NCBI GenBank assembly: GCA_013350335.1
Contig: CM023532.1
Coordinates: 36,085,708-36,149,707 of the forward strand
From: Chimonanthus salicifolius
Lineage: Eukaryota; Streptophyta; Magnoliopsida; Laurales; Calycanthaceae
Length of the DNA stretch: 64,000 bases
Direction of reading: 5' to 3'
The stretch's first letter is position 1; the number at the start of each line of letters is the position of its first letter. A program made the position numbers and the translations under genes. The notes under the pieces were generated by a model. It was not told the DNA's origin, ran no database searches, and saw only the letters and a list, made by a program, of their open reading frames with translations. Shown one piece after another: positions 1 to 12,621 of this stretch.

Positions 1-164
1 TAACTATTTTTTTTTAAACGGGAAATTTTTCTAAACACTCTCGGTCCTCTTTAAGAGAAAACCAAAAACCATGCACACTTCTTTCTCTCTCACCGCTCTC
101 CCTCTCGCCACTTCTCTCTCAACGCTCTCTCTCTCACGGAGAAAATGGATTTACATCAACTTTG

Positions 165-636
165 ATTACAGCTAAAGAGATTGCAACTAAAATAAATATA
201 GAATCTGTATTTAGTGAAAGACGTAAAATTCATAGAAAAAATAGTTTGATGAAAATGTCGATGATGAATCAACACAATCACTTCAATAATCTTTTAGAAT
301 TAGTTATTTTTTATATATAGTTGATCAAGTGATTTCTTCAATTTAAAGTAGGTTTGAACAATTTAAAAAATATGAAGATATTTTTTATTTTTTATTTGAT
401 TTTAACAAATTAAAATCATTAAATGAAGATAGGTTGAAAAAATATTGTCTTGATATTGAATCTCGTTTGGAACATAATAAGGTTTCTAATACCGAATATT
501 ATTGACAATACCTGTAACAGTTGTTTCTATAGAAAAAAATTTTTCAAAATTAAAATTGATAAAATCTTACCTACGATCAACGTCAAAAGAAAGATTAAGT
601 GAATTAGCTCTATTATCAATTAAATACGATATTTAA
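165..636 (+). pseudogene. Decayed hAT-type (TTF/ZMYM-like) transposase fragment
   Basis: Two pieces of a plant hAT transposase can be read on the plus strand. At 165-250 the frame reads ITAKEIATKINIESVF, which resembles the segment before the central domain of TTF-type hAT transposases. At 511-636 the frame reads PVTVVSIEKNFSKLKLIKSY and continues to LSELALLSIKYDI and a stop at 634-636; this is the hAT C-terminal dimerisation domain. The stretch between them has several in-frame stops and frameshifts, and the catalytic core was not recognised. It is therefore a dead 3' remnant. The family call is from recalled motifs; I see no terminal repeats or target duplication around it. Confidence 0.72.
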
Positions 637-3375
637 CAAAACTTGAATACAAAAATTTAATTAGTATTTTACATCTCAAAAAGCAAAAAAAATAAATTTT
701 GAATAAATTCTTTTTTTATATATAATTAAAATTTTAATTAAATATTACTTATAATAATAATTAAATATCAAGAAGCCCCTATTTAAATTTTTCAACTTAG
801 ACCTTAACTTGTGTCAAGACGGTCCTGCAGGGACAGAGCTGGTTACAGCCTTACAGGAACGACTGGATCTGTGTTGGTTATCAGGATGTGGAGGTTGGAA
901 AAGGTGACAGGGACGATGAACAGGGCTGTGTGAGCTGGGTCTGAGGGAAGTGGAGGGGAAGGAAAGGCCACAGTGCGAATGGGAACAGGGAGAGATGGAG
1001 GGAGGGGAAAAGCGGACTGGATATTTTCAATTCTATTTGACTTTTTTTAGATAACACGAGTATAATCTCACACGTACAAGGAACTACTAACAAAATATTA
1101 ATTAAAATTAAAAAAGAGTCGAATCTAAAAATTTTAGGCCAGATCTCTAGATTTCTTATTCATTTTTTTAATCTAAACTGTTGTAGAAAAACTAGTTACC
1201 ATATATGACATTCTCCTAATTTTATTATTGATTGGTAATTACCAATTAATATTTTATACAATTTACTTTGTTGTAAATTCTTCTCATTTCATTTATTGTA
1301 TTTTATATATAAATACAAAGTTCTCTCCTGTTCTTCCATAGAATTTGAGGAAGACACCAAATTCATCTGTTATTTGAAGAAGAAACCATCTTTAAACATT
1401 TTAAGTTTATAAATAAATGCTATTATTATTATTTTAAGAGGTTCCGAACATCTTAATCATTTAAAAAAATATTTTAATCATTAAAAGAAATAACCTTCTA
1501 GAAAGATTCTAATCTTACTTGAAGACTCTATTTTAATCATTAAAAGAAATAACCTTCTAGAAAGATTCTAATCTTACTTGAAGACCTACTGTAGAGGGTA
1601 GACCCTTTTGGCCCATTTATTGGACCAGTACTAAAGAAGACTTTGTAGAGACTATGTTTATCATATCCTCGCCACTTGGGTGCGCAAACCAACAAAGTTG
1701 GTAAAGGACAATTATCTTTAGAAAAGAATTTGTGTCGAAGCAAATCTATATATAGTCAGAGAAATGATTTTCTTAAAGAGACTCCTTATTTCTTTTTCTA
1801 TTTTAAATTTTAAATTAACTATATATTTTGAAAATTTCCTAATATTTAATTTTAAAATCTACCACTGCAAATAAAAAGAGAACTCAGAATCTCCATCCAA
1901 ACCATGATACCCTTCTACAAGGAAAACAAACTGTTCATCAATTGTATTCAATTTTTGATAATTTGATGAAAAGATCACTTTTCGTAAAATATGTTCTAAG
2001 TAAAATCTTACTGTTTGAACTCGATATATCTACATACAGACATGTATATATTCTAAAAAATTAATCGAACGAGACATCTGAATAGCTTCTATCCTAAAAA
2101 AAAAGAAAAATACACAACTCATCTTAATGTGATGAGCTGAGTGCTGATGGAATGAACGAGAATCTAGTACAAACAAGAACCAAAGTAAAGCCCTAAAATC
2201 AACATGAAGACAAAGAGATAATAACATGTGGGTGTGATTACCGAGGCCCTCCTGCATTGCATATTTGCATCCACCCTGTTTCTTCATTAAATTTTTTGCC
2301 ACGTGGCGTGTAGCAGTCGTGGTTCTCTATGATTTGATCATGGTTTTCCAACAGATCCGACCATCTCAACATAGATCCAAAATCCAAAGACGGATAACAG
2401 TGTCATACTGTGTCTTTTATAAGGGATGAACCCAAGAGGAGTGTCTTGGATTAAGTTTTAGCTCGATCTGTATTACTCCATCATAAAAATAAGTAGGGTT
2501 ACGTATTTGTATTTTTTTTGTTAGATCAAATTAGTAAAAAAAGAACTTTCATGAAATCCGAGTTAATTAGATTGAGAAATTTAAAATCAATTTAATTTAG
2601 TCCGGTCCAATTCAATTCGACTCGAGTGAGTTATAAAACAATAGCTGACTAAAACTCAGATTGAATCAAGTTATAAATTCGATTTGGATGAAGTTGAATA
2701 ATTTGAGTCGAAGTCTGGCTTGGATTTATTAAAATCTGACCCAACTCACACGAGTTTCAACCCTAGGGGCAAATCTAGAGGGTGGAGATCCATTTCTTGG
2801 CCAAGGGGCTTTTCTCCTTTAAAAAAAATTATTGGGACTTTTTATCAAGACTTTTTTTAATGTGTCTTAAATTTTAAATCTTTTCTTTATTTGATCATCT
2901 AATTTTCAATTTTAAACTTCTAAAAATCAATGTCTATTGAAATTTAAAGGTTAAAATTATGTTAGTTCTGAATTATAAATTGATATATCTACATAACTAT
3001 TTATCAAATATATTCAATTGTACTAAACTTATAATCAATTTAACGAGAAGTCTCATTATATAGTTTTACTTATTAAATCTCTCCAACCTAACCCTTTGCC
3101 CTTAGACTTGTTTATTGTAATCACCAAGGTGAAGTCAGTTTCACCATGTATATACTTTCTTGTCCATAAATCTACAAACAATTATACAGATTACAAAGGT
3201 AGAAATTTTAATATCAACACCTAAGATCAATGACAATTTAGAGAACTAAATGTAGATAATCATGCATCAATTTTGGAAAGGATATAACAGTTGGCACTTG
3301 CAAATAAAGAAAATTACATGGAGAATTACTTTTACTTCTATTATTTAAGAGGTCTTTGTCTATTTATCTGAAGAA
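637..3375. other. Gene-free AT-rich intergenic DNA upstream of the NPF gene
   Basis: No coding exon was recognised. The stretch holds a 59-bp tandem duplication (listed separately) and a GC-richer patch near 830-1020 of unknown nature. At 2299-2308 there is a perfect G-box palindrome, GCCACGTGGC. It lies about 2.5 kb upstream of the NPF start codon, so a link to that gene is speculative. Confidence 0.5.
1471..1587. repeat. Tandem duplication, 59-bp period, two copies
   Basis: The segment beginning ATTTTAATCATTAAAAGAAA at 1471 is repeated from 1530 and runs to about 1587, nearly identical. It does not disrupt any recognised gene. Confidence 0.85.
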
Positions 3376-3546
3376 GGTATTTTTTTTTTGATTAACGTGT
3401 AGGAAATTCAGACACAGTCTACTAAAACTCCTACAGATAAGCCCATTACTCCTAAAGTACACCAAGATTAGGCTATGGGGGCTCGAATTCCGCAACCTTC
3501 CACTTCCTTAAGTGGGATGCAACCAGTTGAACTGCACCCATATGGA
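3376..3546 (-). mobile_element. SINE-like tRNA-derived element (family 1, copy a)
   Basis: Read on the minus strand it has a tRNA-like head with a box-B-like ATTCGAGCCC, then a body containing CCTAATCTTGGTGTAC, and ends with CACGTTAATC and an A-run (poly-T at 3380-3389 on the plus strand). The same body recurs at 12425, 23560, 56400 and 60655. TGAAGAA is found on both sides (3369-3375 and 3547-3553), a likely target duplication. Confidence 0.7.
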
Positions 3547-3737
3547 TGAAGAAAAATAATTTTACAGAAGAAATTATGTTAAAATTTTATTTATTCATAT
3601 TATCTAATATGAAATATAATCTCGTGTCGATTGTGAAAACCTAACCTTTTTATTGTTTGTTTATAAATGGTTACAACTCCAATGGTGGTAAGTGAATTTT
3701 GAGTTTTGAAATGGTTTCAAATTAGGTATAAATCTAA

Positions 3738-3867
3738 TTAATACCTTATAATTATAGTATTTTTTTTCTATTAGTAGTTGTAAGGTAGGTACTTTTGTCA
3801 ATGATTCTAATTCATACCTTATAATCTATAAGTATTTTTTTCTATTAGTAGCTTTGAGGTAGATGAT
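3738..3867. repeat. Imperfect tandem duplication, about 71-bp period
   Basis: Two diverged copies, at 3738-3796 and 3809-3867, share ATACCTTATAAT followed by TTTCTATTAGTAG and a TGTAAGGTAGGTA or TTTGAGGTAGATG end. No gene is involved. Confidence 0.6.
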
Positions 3868-4859
3868 AGTGTCATTGTCTTGCCCCTCATATCTTTGGTG
3901 CCTATTGCCATCCTTCATAGTTTGTTATTGTTGTTTAGTATTTACATATATAGAAGGATCAAATTGCCAAAAAAGAGTATAAATTTAATTCATAAGAAAA
4001 TGATGAAGAATATATTTATAAATATAAAGCTATATCAAAAATTAATTTCTTCATTTCACAAAGACCCAATTGCTATCTTTTGTTTGAATGTTGGAAAAGG
4101 CTTTTGAGTTTAATGATTAAATGTTAGTATTTTTTTTTTCTTTTTAAGTATTAATATTTTGTACGAAGAAAGTTTATATAGAATTAATATCAAAGTGTGA
4201 AAAATAGAGTATGTTGGGCAAAGTTGAGATAAGTAAGCAAAATTTTATGTAATTTTTTTTCTGATGACAACTTAAAAATATTATAAATAGATGGTGATAT
4301 GATCTTTGTTAATCCTCAATTCACTCGCCATTGATTTTTTTTTTTTTTTAATTTATGTGAAGTGATAAAAAATCTCATATCGGTTAATTTGTAAAATCAA
4401 TGAATCTATATAACACGTAAGACACCATTCTCTCGACGTCTAATTTTTTAGAGTGAATTCCATCTCACATTTTTTTTTCCATTTTTTTAAAAGAGATTCT
4501 CTCTCTTTTTAGTTTTTAACCTATTAGAACAATAAGACTGCACGTTTTTCTAGTGGCGGGTATATACCTGACAGAAACTACTGAAAGATTTAAAACCTTT
4601 TGATATTTTAGCATAAATTTTTAATCATAGGTTGTCAAGCTTTTGTTTGGGCATCTGATAATTATCTAGAAAATGCTATACAGTTCTAAACGGGGGGCAT
4701 TGAGTACTAAATACCAAACACAAAAAGACAGAACAATGTAAATATTGAGGGCCCTCAATGAATCTAGATGAAAGAAGACTTATCATTCACCTACTCTTTA
4801 CTTTTATTATAAGTAGCCATGATTTCTCACATGAGCTCTCATCCAAAGGGGTTCAAAGA

Positions 4860-7800
4860 ATGGCAGAAGTAGAAGAAAAGGGCCACAGAGCTGACACAGA
4901 AGGTTACACCCAAGATGGGACTGTGGATCTCAAGGGTCACCCTATTCTAAGATCAAAGGGTGGGAGATGGAAAGCTTGCTCCTTTATAGTAGGCAAGTGC
5001 CATCCATATATCTCATGCTTTGCTACTGTTTCTCTCCCTCTCTCTCCCTCTCCCTCTCCTTTGCCCAAAGTTTTATTTAGAGTTTAAAAATGACTAAGGA
5101 CAGTTGTTTTTTTATCGTTTGTTATAAAAAACACTTACTTTTTACTTACTTTTGGAGAAAATGGAAATGAAAGAAGATGGGAGATTTAAGTAAATTTGGA
5201 CACAATGAATATTTCACTTACTTTTAATGCATTTAAAGTGAAAATAATGGTGCAACGAATCACTTTCTAAATATCGGTCTCTGTGTCAATTTTCTTAAAA
5301 AGATTCTTTTCCTTCTTCTTCCCTTCATATAAGAAAATTTTAGAGTATAAAATGGCTATAAGAGCAATGAGATTCTTAGAAAAAAGGACTGCCCTTTGCG
5401 CGGTACTGGACTACATTTTGAAGGGTATATAAATTTGTCACATGCAACTCGGGTAGGGTTTTGGCCCAACCCGCATGCTCCGACTTGAGAAAACATGCAG
5501 GTTGGTTTGAGAATTTCAGGTAAACGGGTCAGGTCATACATTGCTGTATATTACCTAACAGTTATCTAATCTTTTTCTTTTTTTCTTTTTTTCCTTTTTT
5601 TTTTTAATTTCAGGGTATGAAGTGTTTGAGAGAATGTCATATTATGGGGTGGCAACAAATTTGATTCTATATTTGACAAATAGGCTGTATGAAGGCACTG
5701 TTACTTCATCCAATAACGTTACCAACTGGGTTGGAACTGTTTGGATGACACCGATACTCGGTGCCTACATAGCGGATGCACATCTCGGCCGATACTGGAC
5801 TTTTGTCATTTCATCCTGTATTTATCTACTGGTAATTCAATTTTCTCCTTACAATTGCATTTTTATCCCCCTTCTAGTAAAAAAAATCTACATTGAATCA
5901 ATTAAATTATATATTTTTAATATTATAAAAGTTTAGAAGTTTTTTGAACTCTTTAAATTATTTTTTATTTTTTAACTTTTTTTTGGGATACCCACCCATG
6001 TTATTTAAAAAAAGAGAGTATTTGATATCTTTTTTTTTTTTTTTTCCTGAGTACGAAGGGGGAAAATCTCCTTGAAATTTCTGGGGTTAAATTAGTTCTC
6101 CTAAACCCCTACTTCAGGTGACATCCTGCACCCACAAAAGATAGCCACCGATTAACATTAGAGGGACTCGAACTCATAACCTCTCGCTTCTTAAGTGAAT
6201 GAGAAGTTACTGATCATCTTCTGTTTCTTTGACAAACAAATGATTATGTACAAAGACATGCCAATATCTTTATTATTTATTTTTTAATTTTGAAAGTTTA
6301 AAATTTTATATTCATCAAAATGGATAAGATTGCCATCAAGTCTCCTGAGTTTTGAATACTTTATGAAATAATGAGAAATTATATGATCAACTGTTCAAGT
6401 ACTTAGGTATACTTAGGGCATCTTTTCTCTTTTCAAGCCCTATCATTGTAGCCAACAAGAAAAATCATCTTCCTTGTCAATTTTAAGTATAGTAGTTGCT
6501 CAAAAATTATTGGTGTTTGGGTTTTCAATGGTTAGGTGTGATTAGTCTCATCTAAGCTAAGAATGGTGCCACATCTATTTCCATTGACTAGCATCATGTA
6601 ATCTAGAAGCAAACAATTCACCAAAACCAAACAAAACTTTTCTTGGAAAATCCGTTGAAATCTTGAAATAAACATACTAGTTTAAAAGTAAAATGACAAC
6701 AGCATGATATAAGCATGATATAAACGTCATCATATGATATTCTTTCAAAATTGGAATAGACATCTTATTGTCTATTAATAAAAAATACTTGACTTAAAAT
6801 AAATAGACTTAGATGTACTTTAATATTATTTTTACTTTTAATCTAAATTTAGCTCAGAAAATGGTGAATGCAAATTAAGTTAGATTAATTCCTTAAAAAA
6901 ATTAAGTTAGATTAACACCCACTGACCGATTAAGTTGTTTAAGTTTTTTAATCTGAATTCAACAATGAATTTTGTATTCATTAAATCTGACTACTATCAT
7001 TACCATTATCATTAATAATCATTTTCTCCTCTATTTAGATTTCACCATTTGAATTCTAGTTTCTGCTTTCACTTACTTCTCAAGACCATATTGTTTCTTT
7101 GTGATCTAACCCATTTAAAGTAGGTCCATCAGTTTTAATTTTAAGTGTTTAATCCAACAAGGATGAGTTGGATGGTTATTGGCCTACATCTTGTTAGACT
7201 TCATGGGGATCCAAAGTAGCTTTTAGGGTTTAAACTGATAAATAAATAAATTGCCCTCAATTTATACTGTTGGAGTTCTAGCCCAGTTACAGAAAGCCCA
7301 ATAACCACTTCTTTGGTCTTTCTAGTCTGAGTCCAGTGGCCTCAACAGATTTGGGCTTGGGTAGCTAGACAATGAGTATACTCTGATGGGTCTATTGGAT
7401 ACCTATGCACAAGTAAATGCTTGCATGTTTGGTGATTGCGAGATCCTTTTTTTTTTTTTTCTCTCTCTTTTTTAAGGTAATAAAAGTGTAGGCCTCTTCA
7501 AGCCCATTAATGTAATTTGAGAATGACAAAAAGCCCATGGATGCAGGGTATGTGCTTATTGACCTTATCAGTGTCTCTACCATGGCTAAAGCCACCTTAT
7601 TGCAATGGGCCCATAGACAAGTGCAGGGAGCGTGTGCAGCCATATCAATATTATGTGTTTTATACTGCACTCTATATCATTGCACTGGGGACTGGAGGTA
7701 CCAAGCCCAACATATCTACCATGGGTGCCGACCAATTCGATGATTTTGAGCCTAAAGAGAGGATCCAGAAGCTCTCATTCTTCAACTGGTGGATGTTCAG

Positions 7801-10800
7801 CATTTTCTTTGGGACACTCTTCTCGAACACCTTCCTTGTGTACATTCAAGACAATGTGGGCTGGGCCCTGGGATATGGGCTTCCCACAATTGGGCTCGCA
7901 CTTTCGCTTTCAGTGTTCCTAGTGGGTACTCCTTTCTATAGGCACAAATTGCCTTCTGGGAGTCCCTTCACAAGGATGGCTAGGGTCATTGTGGCAGCCA
8001 TAAGGAAATGGAGGGTACCCCACCCTGATGGGCCTAAAGAGCTTCATGAGCTTCCTTCGGAGAATTATACCAAAATGGGAATTTTTAGGATTGACCACAC
8101 CCCTTCTTTGAGGTAAGTTCTCTCTATCTTTTCCTCTGCATGGTCACAGAACAAGATTGGTCTCTACCCAATTTATGAGTATAGTGCTTTGTTTAATAGA
8201 ACCATTTTAGTTTGATAGAAAATTTTACAATATAATTACATAACACAACTCTAAATAGTTGAAATAAATAACTATTACAATAATGATGATGATGGATATG
8301 ATTTGTCCTGTAGTTTATTTAAAAAAAAAGAATAGGGAATAAGATGATCAGATGGAGATGAAACTCATAAATAGTGGATTTTCCCTTCCTCAAAGAGAAA
8401 ATGGTGTTCCCTATCGAGAGAAGAGAAGATAGGTAAATTTTTTTTGTTATTCCTAGAGTAGAGAATCTTCTACTTTAAGTTCTCATCCAAACAAATCCCT
8501 ATTCATCATACCCAAAACACGAGACAAAAGCACAATCATAACCCTTCAACTTCTAGAAGAGAAAATGGGTGGTAATTTAGACACCCCTATTGTTACGATG
8601 ATGAGGTGCTTTCGTTACTTTTTCTTCAATAAAAGTTGTTAAATGGTGATATTGTCCATGGAAAAAGAAGAGAACATTGTTGTATAAAAAAAAAATAGAA
8701 GTGTTTGAATCACTATCCAAAAAAAGCTAAACCAGTGAATTCAGATATGAATTTTATTTTTTTTTGCCTTCAGTAGTCAATAATACTATTTTCTTACACA
8801 TGGCACAAGACATCCTACCATGCATGAGTATTCCAATGAAATTAGTCCCATTGTATTGATGTAGTAACAGGGAACTGAATATTAAAATCTATATAGCTTC
8901 AATTCCAACAGGTCATCCATCTATAATATTTTCAACTTTATTATCATTTTCCAAATTCAACCGATTGACCATTTGTTTGGTCATCAACCTCTCTCTTTGA
9001 ATTAAGGAACTCTCCTTTCCATTCAACATCTGACCAACAGTTGTCTATCCTAAACATCTCTCTCTTTCATACAGTAGAACTTGACCCGTGACAAATTGGT
9101 CAACCTGGCTTGACCTGTCGTCAAATCCGTACTATTAATATAATATTAAATTATTAACTAAAAATACATTCTTTCTTTCACAAACATAATTGTAAATACC
9201 AAAAATTAATGATCAAAAATCATATTCCCAAAAGAACCAACATCTTCATCTTCATTTTCTTCATTCAAAGAAACCAAGGGTCAGAGGTTTATTAGATAAA
9301 CTGAGTTGACCCGCGGGTCATAGAGGATTTTTAGTCCATAAGGGTCTTTAAATGACTCGACCCGTGTTTGAGCCGGATTTGATGACATTGATTGGTACTG
9401 CTGATGAGCCTTGACGATTCAAAACGATTCATTTAGGCCCCATTATAGATCAACCATATGAAAAATTCTCAAATTTATGAGATACTTTATAGAAATGATG
9501 AGCAACCCTTATCTTCATAGAACTGCTTTATGTCAAGGAAGAGCATGAGCAGTGTGTTAAGTAGAACAGAGTGTCACGCCTTAGGCTTTCTGTATGGAGT
9601 GTATTTTGATGCTTCTGTAATAGAGTTGACCTCCCTCAATTAGCCCTGCCTCCTTCAATTAAGCATGGCTAATTGAGGGCCTTTAATTTGTTCCTATCTT
9701 CACATTCCATATACATGTAATTGTATATTCTTTCCGATTTTCTCTCTTGTAATCATTCTCTATTAATACAATTCTTCCTTCAGTCTCGCGATAACACACG
9801 AGGGAGAAAAGAATCTTGTGTCAATTTTACATTCTGCGTCGTATAACCTTGTCATTAAGATCACACTGCATCAATTTTCTTATCAAAATGGATAATCCTA
9901 CAATTTCCCAACACTCACAGGATCCATGTTGTGTATGATGCCTACAGATTTCTTGACAAGGCAGCAGTGAAGAGTGGTCCAACCAGTCCATGGATGCTAT
10001 GTTCAGTGACTCATGTGGAGGAAACCAAGCAAATGATGAAAATGATTCCAATCCTGGTTGCCACATTTATACCAAGTTCCATGATGGCTCAGGTGCACAC
10101 CCTGTTTATCAAACAAGGGACCACACTAGATAGAAGCATGGGTCCCCATTTCCAGATCCCTCCAGCCAGCTTAACAGCCTTTGTGACAATAGGAATGTTA
10201 ATTAGCCTTGTGATCTATGACCGATATTTCGTGCCGGCGATCAGGAAATACACGAAGAACCCCAGAGGGATCACACTGTTGCAGAGGATGGGAATAGGCT
10301 TAGTGATGCATGTTACCATCTTGCTGATTGCTTCCTTCACAGAGAAAAGGAGACTTAGTTATGCAAGGGAGCATGGTATTCTTGGGGCCAAAGAAACTGT
10401 ACCTCTTACTATCTTTATTCTTCTACCCCAGTTCATCATAGCAGGGATCGCAGACACCTTCGTTGAAGTCGCTAAGATCGAATTCTTCTACGATCAGGCG
10501 CCTGTGGGTATGAAAAGCCTCGGAGCTTCTTATTTCACTAGTAGTCTGGGGATTGGAAACTTCCTCAGCAGTTTCTTCCTCACAACTGTGGCTGATATCA
10601 CTAAGAGGCATGGTCATGAAGGGTGGGTTCAAAACAATCTCAATACCTCTCATTTAGACTACTACTATGCATTTTTAGCCGTCTTGAATGCTCTCAACCT
10701 CTGTGTTTACATACTCGTGACAAAGTTTTATGTCTATAACGAAGAACCTATGGAATCGAAATTACAATTCTTGAATGGCACAGAGATGTCAAACAAGGTT

Positions 10801-10842
10801 GGTACTGATGAGGTGGAAGTTCTCAAGGAGGTTGGAAATTGA
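4860..10842 (+). CDS. NPF5.2-like: NRT1/PTR family (NPF) transporter, PTR3/NPF5.2-like
   Basis: A proton-coupled transporter of the major facilitator superfamily (NPF/POT), expected to span a membrane about 12 times and move peptides, nitrate or other small solutes. The proposed exons are 4860-4992, 5614-5831, 7547-8112 and 9948-10842, which join in frame to 603 residues, a normal family length. Visible signatures are the ExxER proton-coupling motif EVFER (residues 47-51), LGTGGTKPN (164-172), ADQFD (178-182) and FFNWWMFSIFFGTL from about residue 195. The subfamily call rests on RFLDKAAV and ETKQMMKMIPILVATFIPS in exon 4. The start is the first ATG that gives the usual short acidic N-terminus (MAEVEEKG). 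Intron 1 has a GC donor, and intron 3 has two in-phase acceptors 27 nt apart (see findings). Introns 2 and 3 are repeat-rich, about 1.7 and 1.8 kb. The substrate cannot be told from sequence. Confidence 0.93.
4993..5613 (+). other. GC-AG intron 1 of the NPF gene
   Basis: Exon 1 must end at G4992, so that its last base completes a GGG glycine codon with the first two bases of exon 2 (FIVGYEVFER). The intron then starts GCAAGT and ends TTTCAG after a long pyrimidine tract. AG followed by GCAAGT is the classic strong GC-type donor consensus. No GT donor nearby keeps both the frame and the conserved FIVGYE. Confidence 0.85.
6030..6215 (-). mobile_element. SINE-like element, second family, in NPF intron 2
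   Basis: On the minus strand it carries a tRNA-type box B (GAGTTCGAGTCCC) near 6160-6175 and ends in a long A-run (poly-T at about 6030-6045 on the plus strand). The body differs from family 1. Its intronic position fits a harmless insertion. No target duplication was confirmed. Confidence 0.55.
9540..9835 (+). mobile_element. Possible LTR fragment in NPF intron 3
   Basis: A composition island with TCTCTTGTAATCATTCTCTA followed by TTAATACAATTC and CTCGCGATAACACACGAGG resembles the R/U5 part of a Copia LTR. Clear TG/CA ends with a 5-bp duplication were not found, so this may be a truncated solo LTR. Confidence 0.35.
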
Positions 10843-12424
10843 TAGTAGAGCCTCTTGTAATTTGTTTGTGTTTTATAGTTAATACAAACTATACATGAAT
10901 GCCATAAAGCATGTGTAATGTTGTTTAGATAGCATCTTTGATTCTTAACAAACGTGTTGCCAAACTTCATCTCTTCTTCTTCATCATCATCTTCTTCTCA
11001 CCATCTCTTTTCCTCCTTTTTTCGCTTGTTTTGATGCCTCTAGTCAATAGAGTAGTACAATAGAAGGTATCTTCTGTAATACCCCATCCGAGAGGGCGTC
11101 TATGATGTGGAGGAGAAAAAATCTCACGTTGCCAGCTGTCTCTAATATATAAATGGTAGCCTTCCTCCTTCTAGTACAAGACTTTTTTAGAGCAACAGTG
11201 GATTGTCTTGCCAAAGCAAAACCGTGCGGGCTCTTATGTAAACCCAAAGAGAACAATATTTTGCTAGCGGAACGAGTTGTTACATGTTCCACATATTTCC
11301 TTTCAATTTTGATATCTTCAGGTCTTGGGGTGAACATATTAGCCAAGTTTTTCATTTCAAGGAAGGTGATTGATTTCAATGGGGGCGTGAACATATTAGC
11401 CAAGTTTTTCATTTCAAGGAAGGTGATTGATTTCAATGGGAGCGTAAGAAAATTATAGACAATCATGACCTTGATGTCCATGATCATACTGATCATCATC
11501 AATTATAGTCCATATGTTGCCTTCAATTATTGTTTAAGTCAAGTTTAAATAGAGTTCATTCTAAGTTATTATTGCTTGACGGCTTCTAACAAATCCAAAA
11601 AAAAAAAAAAATTGAAAACATAAAATTAATAACATACTAAATATGATATAAGTATTACTTTTATTCTCATCTAACAAATTATGGTTCGACAATAAGGAGC
11701 TCATTTTTATATATTTTAACAGTTGAATCAAGTTTTAAGTATAATTTTAAAAAGTTTTTGAATCAAGTTTTTAAGTATTAAAAAATATTTGTCCCAAACC
11801 TTTTTTTCATATTTTTTTGAATTTTTCTCTAAGATAAACTTTATTTTGATTTTTTATAAAAATTAATTTAATGAAATAATATTGAGTGCTTATAAAATTG
11901 AATAGAAATGATTTATTTTAATTATTTATTAATATAATTTGTAGGGTGTTTGTGCAATTTTTTAAGGTTTTTTTTTTTAATTCATCAAATTTGAATTTTC
12001 TAAAATAATTTTACAAACATGAATTGGTAATCAATGTCACAAGTACTTTCTTACGATAATAATGACTATTATTAATATTGAAATATTTTCAAATTTTTGA
12101 GTTTTTACTAGAAAATTATCAGTGAAATCTCACAAAAATATAAATATTTATATAATATATAAATAAAAATAACATTTAAATATGAAATAACCTTTAATAA
12201 ATTTATGATTAAAGTACAAATATACTATAAAAATAATAACTTTAATAACTATCTTAATAAAATAAAATTTATCATCTAACATTTCTTAAACCAGAAAATG
12301 TCATCTGACACCATATAAGTTCATTGCTAACAATTACAAGTAATAAAGTAAACATTGCACATCACCCATAAACAAGTTAATGTTCTGATACACACAACAC
12401 ACTGCTAAAATACACTAATGTGCT
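10843..12424. other. Intergenic DNA between convergent NPF and BARD1 3' ends
   Basis: No exon was recognised. It contains the short 3' flank of NPF, a 57-bp tandem duplication at 11330, and very AT-rich DNA from 11550 to 12300. The part at about 11750-12000 (GTAGGGTGTTTGTG motif) resembles stretches near 29400-29700 and 57300-57500, so a dispersed AT-rich repeat is likely. Confidence 0.5.
11330..11443. repeat. Tandem duplication, 57-bp period, two copies
   Basis: The unit starting GTGAACATATTAGCCAAG is present at 11330 and again at 11387, differing by about one base. It sits in a segment (about 11080-11460) of richer base composition that may be a degraded transposon. Confidence 0.85.
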
Positions 12425-12566
12425 TTTCTTCATGAAGCGGAGGTTGCAGGTTCGAGGCTCCATGGCCTAATCTTGGTGTGCCTTAGGGGTAATAGGACTC
12501 ACCCGTGGAGGTTTTATGTTGGATATCCTACGGTTTCCCACACGTAAATTAAAAAAAAGAAAAAAG
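12425..12566 (+). mobile_element. SINE-like element (family 1, copy b)
   Basis: It carries a box-B-like GGTTCGAGGCTC, then CATGGCCTAATCTTGGTGTG, and ends CACACGTAAATT plus an A-rich tail at about 12549-12566. It lies just downstream of the BARD1 stop codon. The 5' end looks truncated. Confidence 0.65.
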
Positions 12567-12621
12567 GAATATTGAGCTACTAAACTACAAAAGATTCAAA
12601 ACATTGTTCTCATGAAACCAA

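Noticed and set aside
2299..2308. Perfect G-box GCCACGTGGC
   Set aside because: As a regulatory site of the NPF gene it is 2.5 kb from the start codon, with repeats in between; one 10-mer is weak evidence. Only mentioned in the intergenic entry.
9921..9947. Use of the upstream acceptor as the main NPF exon 4 start
   Set aside because: It inserts nine residues in a position where NPF proteins run directly from TPSLR to FLDKAAV; the downstream acceptor restores the family pattern.
12447..12458. tRNA-like box B sequences (also near 3485, 6165, 45850, 56455, 57875, 60690) as tRNA genes
   Set aside because: None is accompanied by a foldable acceptor stem and anticodon loop of a real tRNA; they are followed by long bodies and A-tails, so they are SINE heads.
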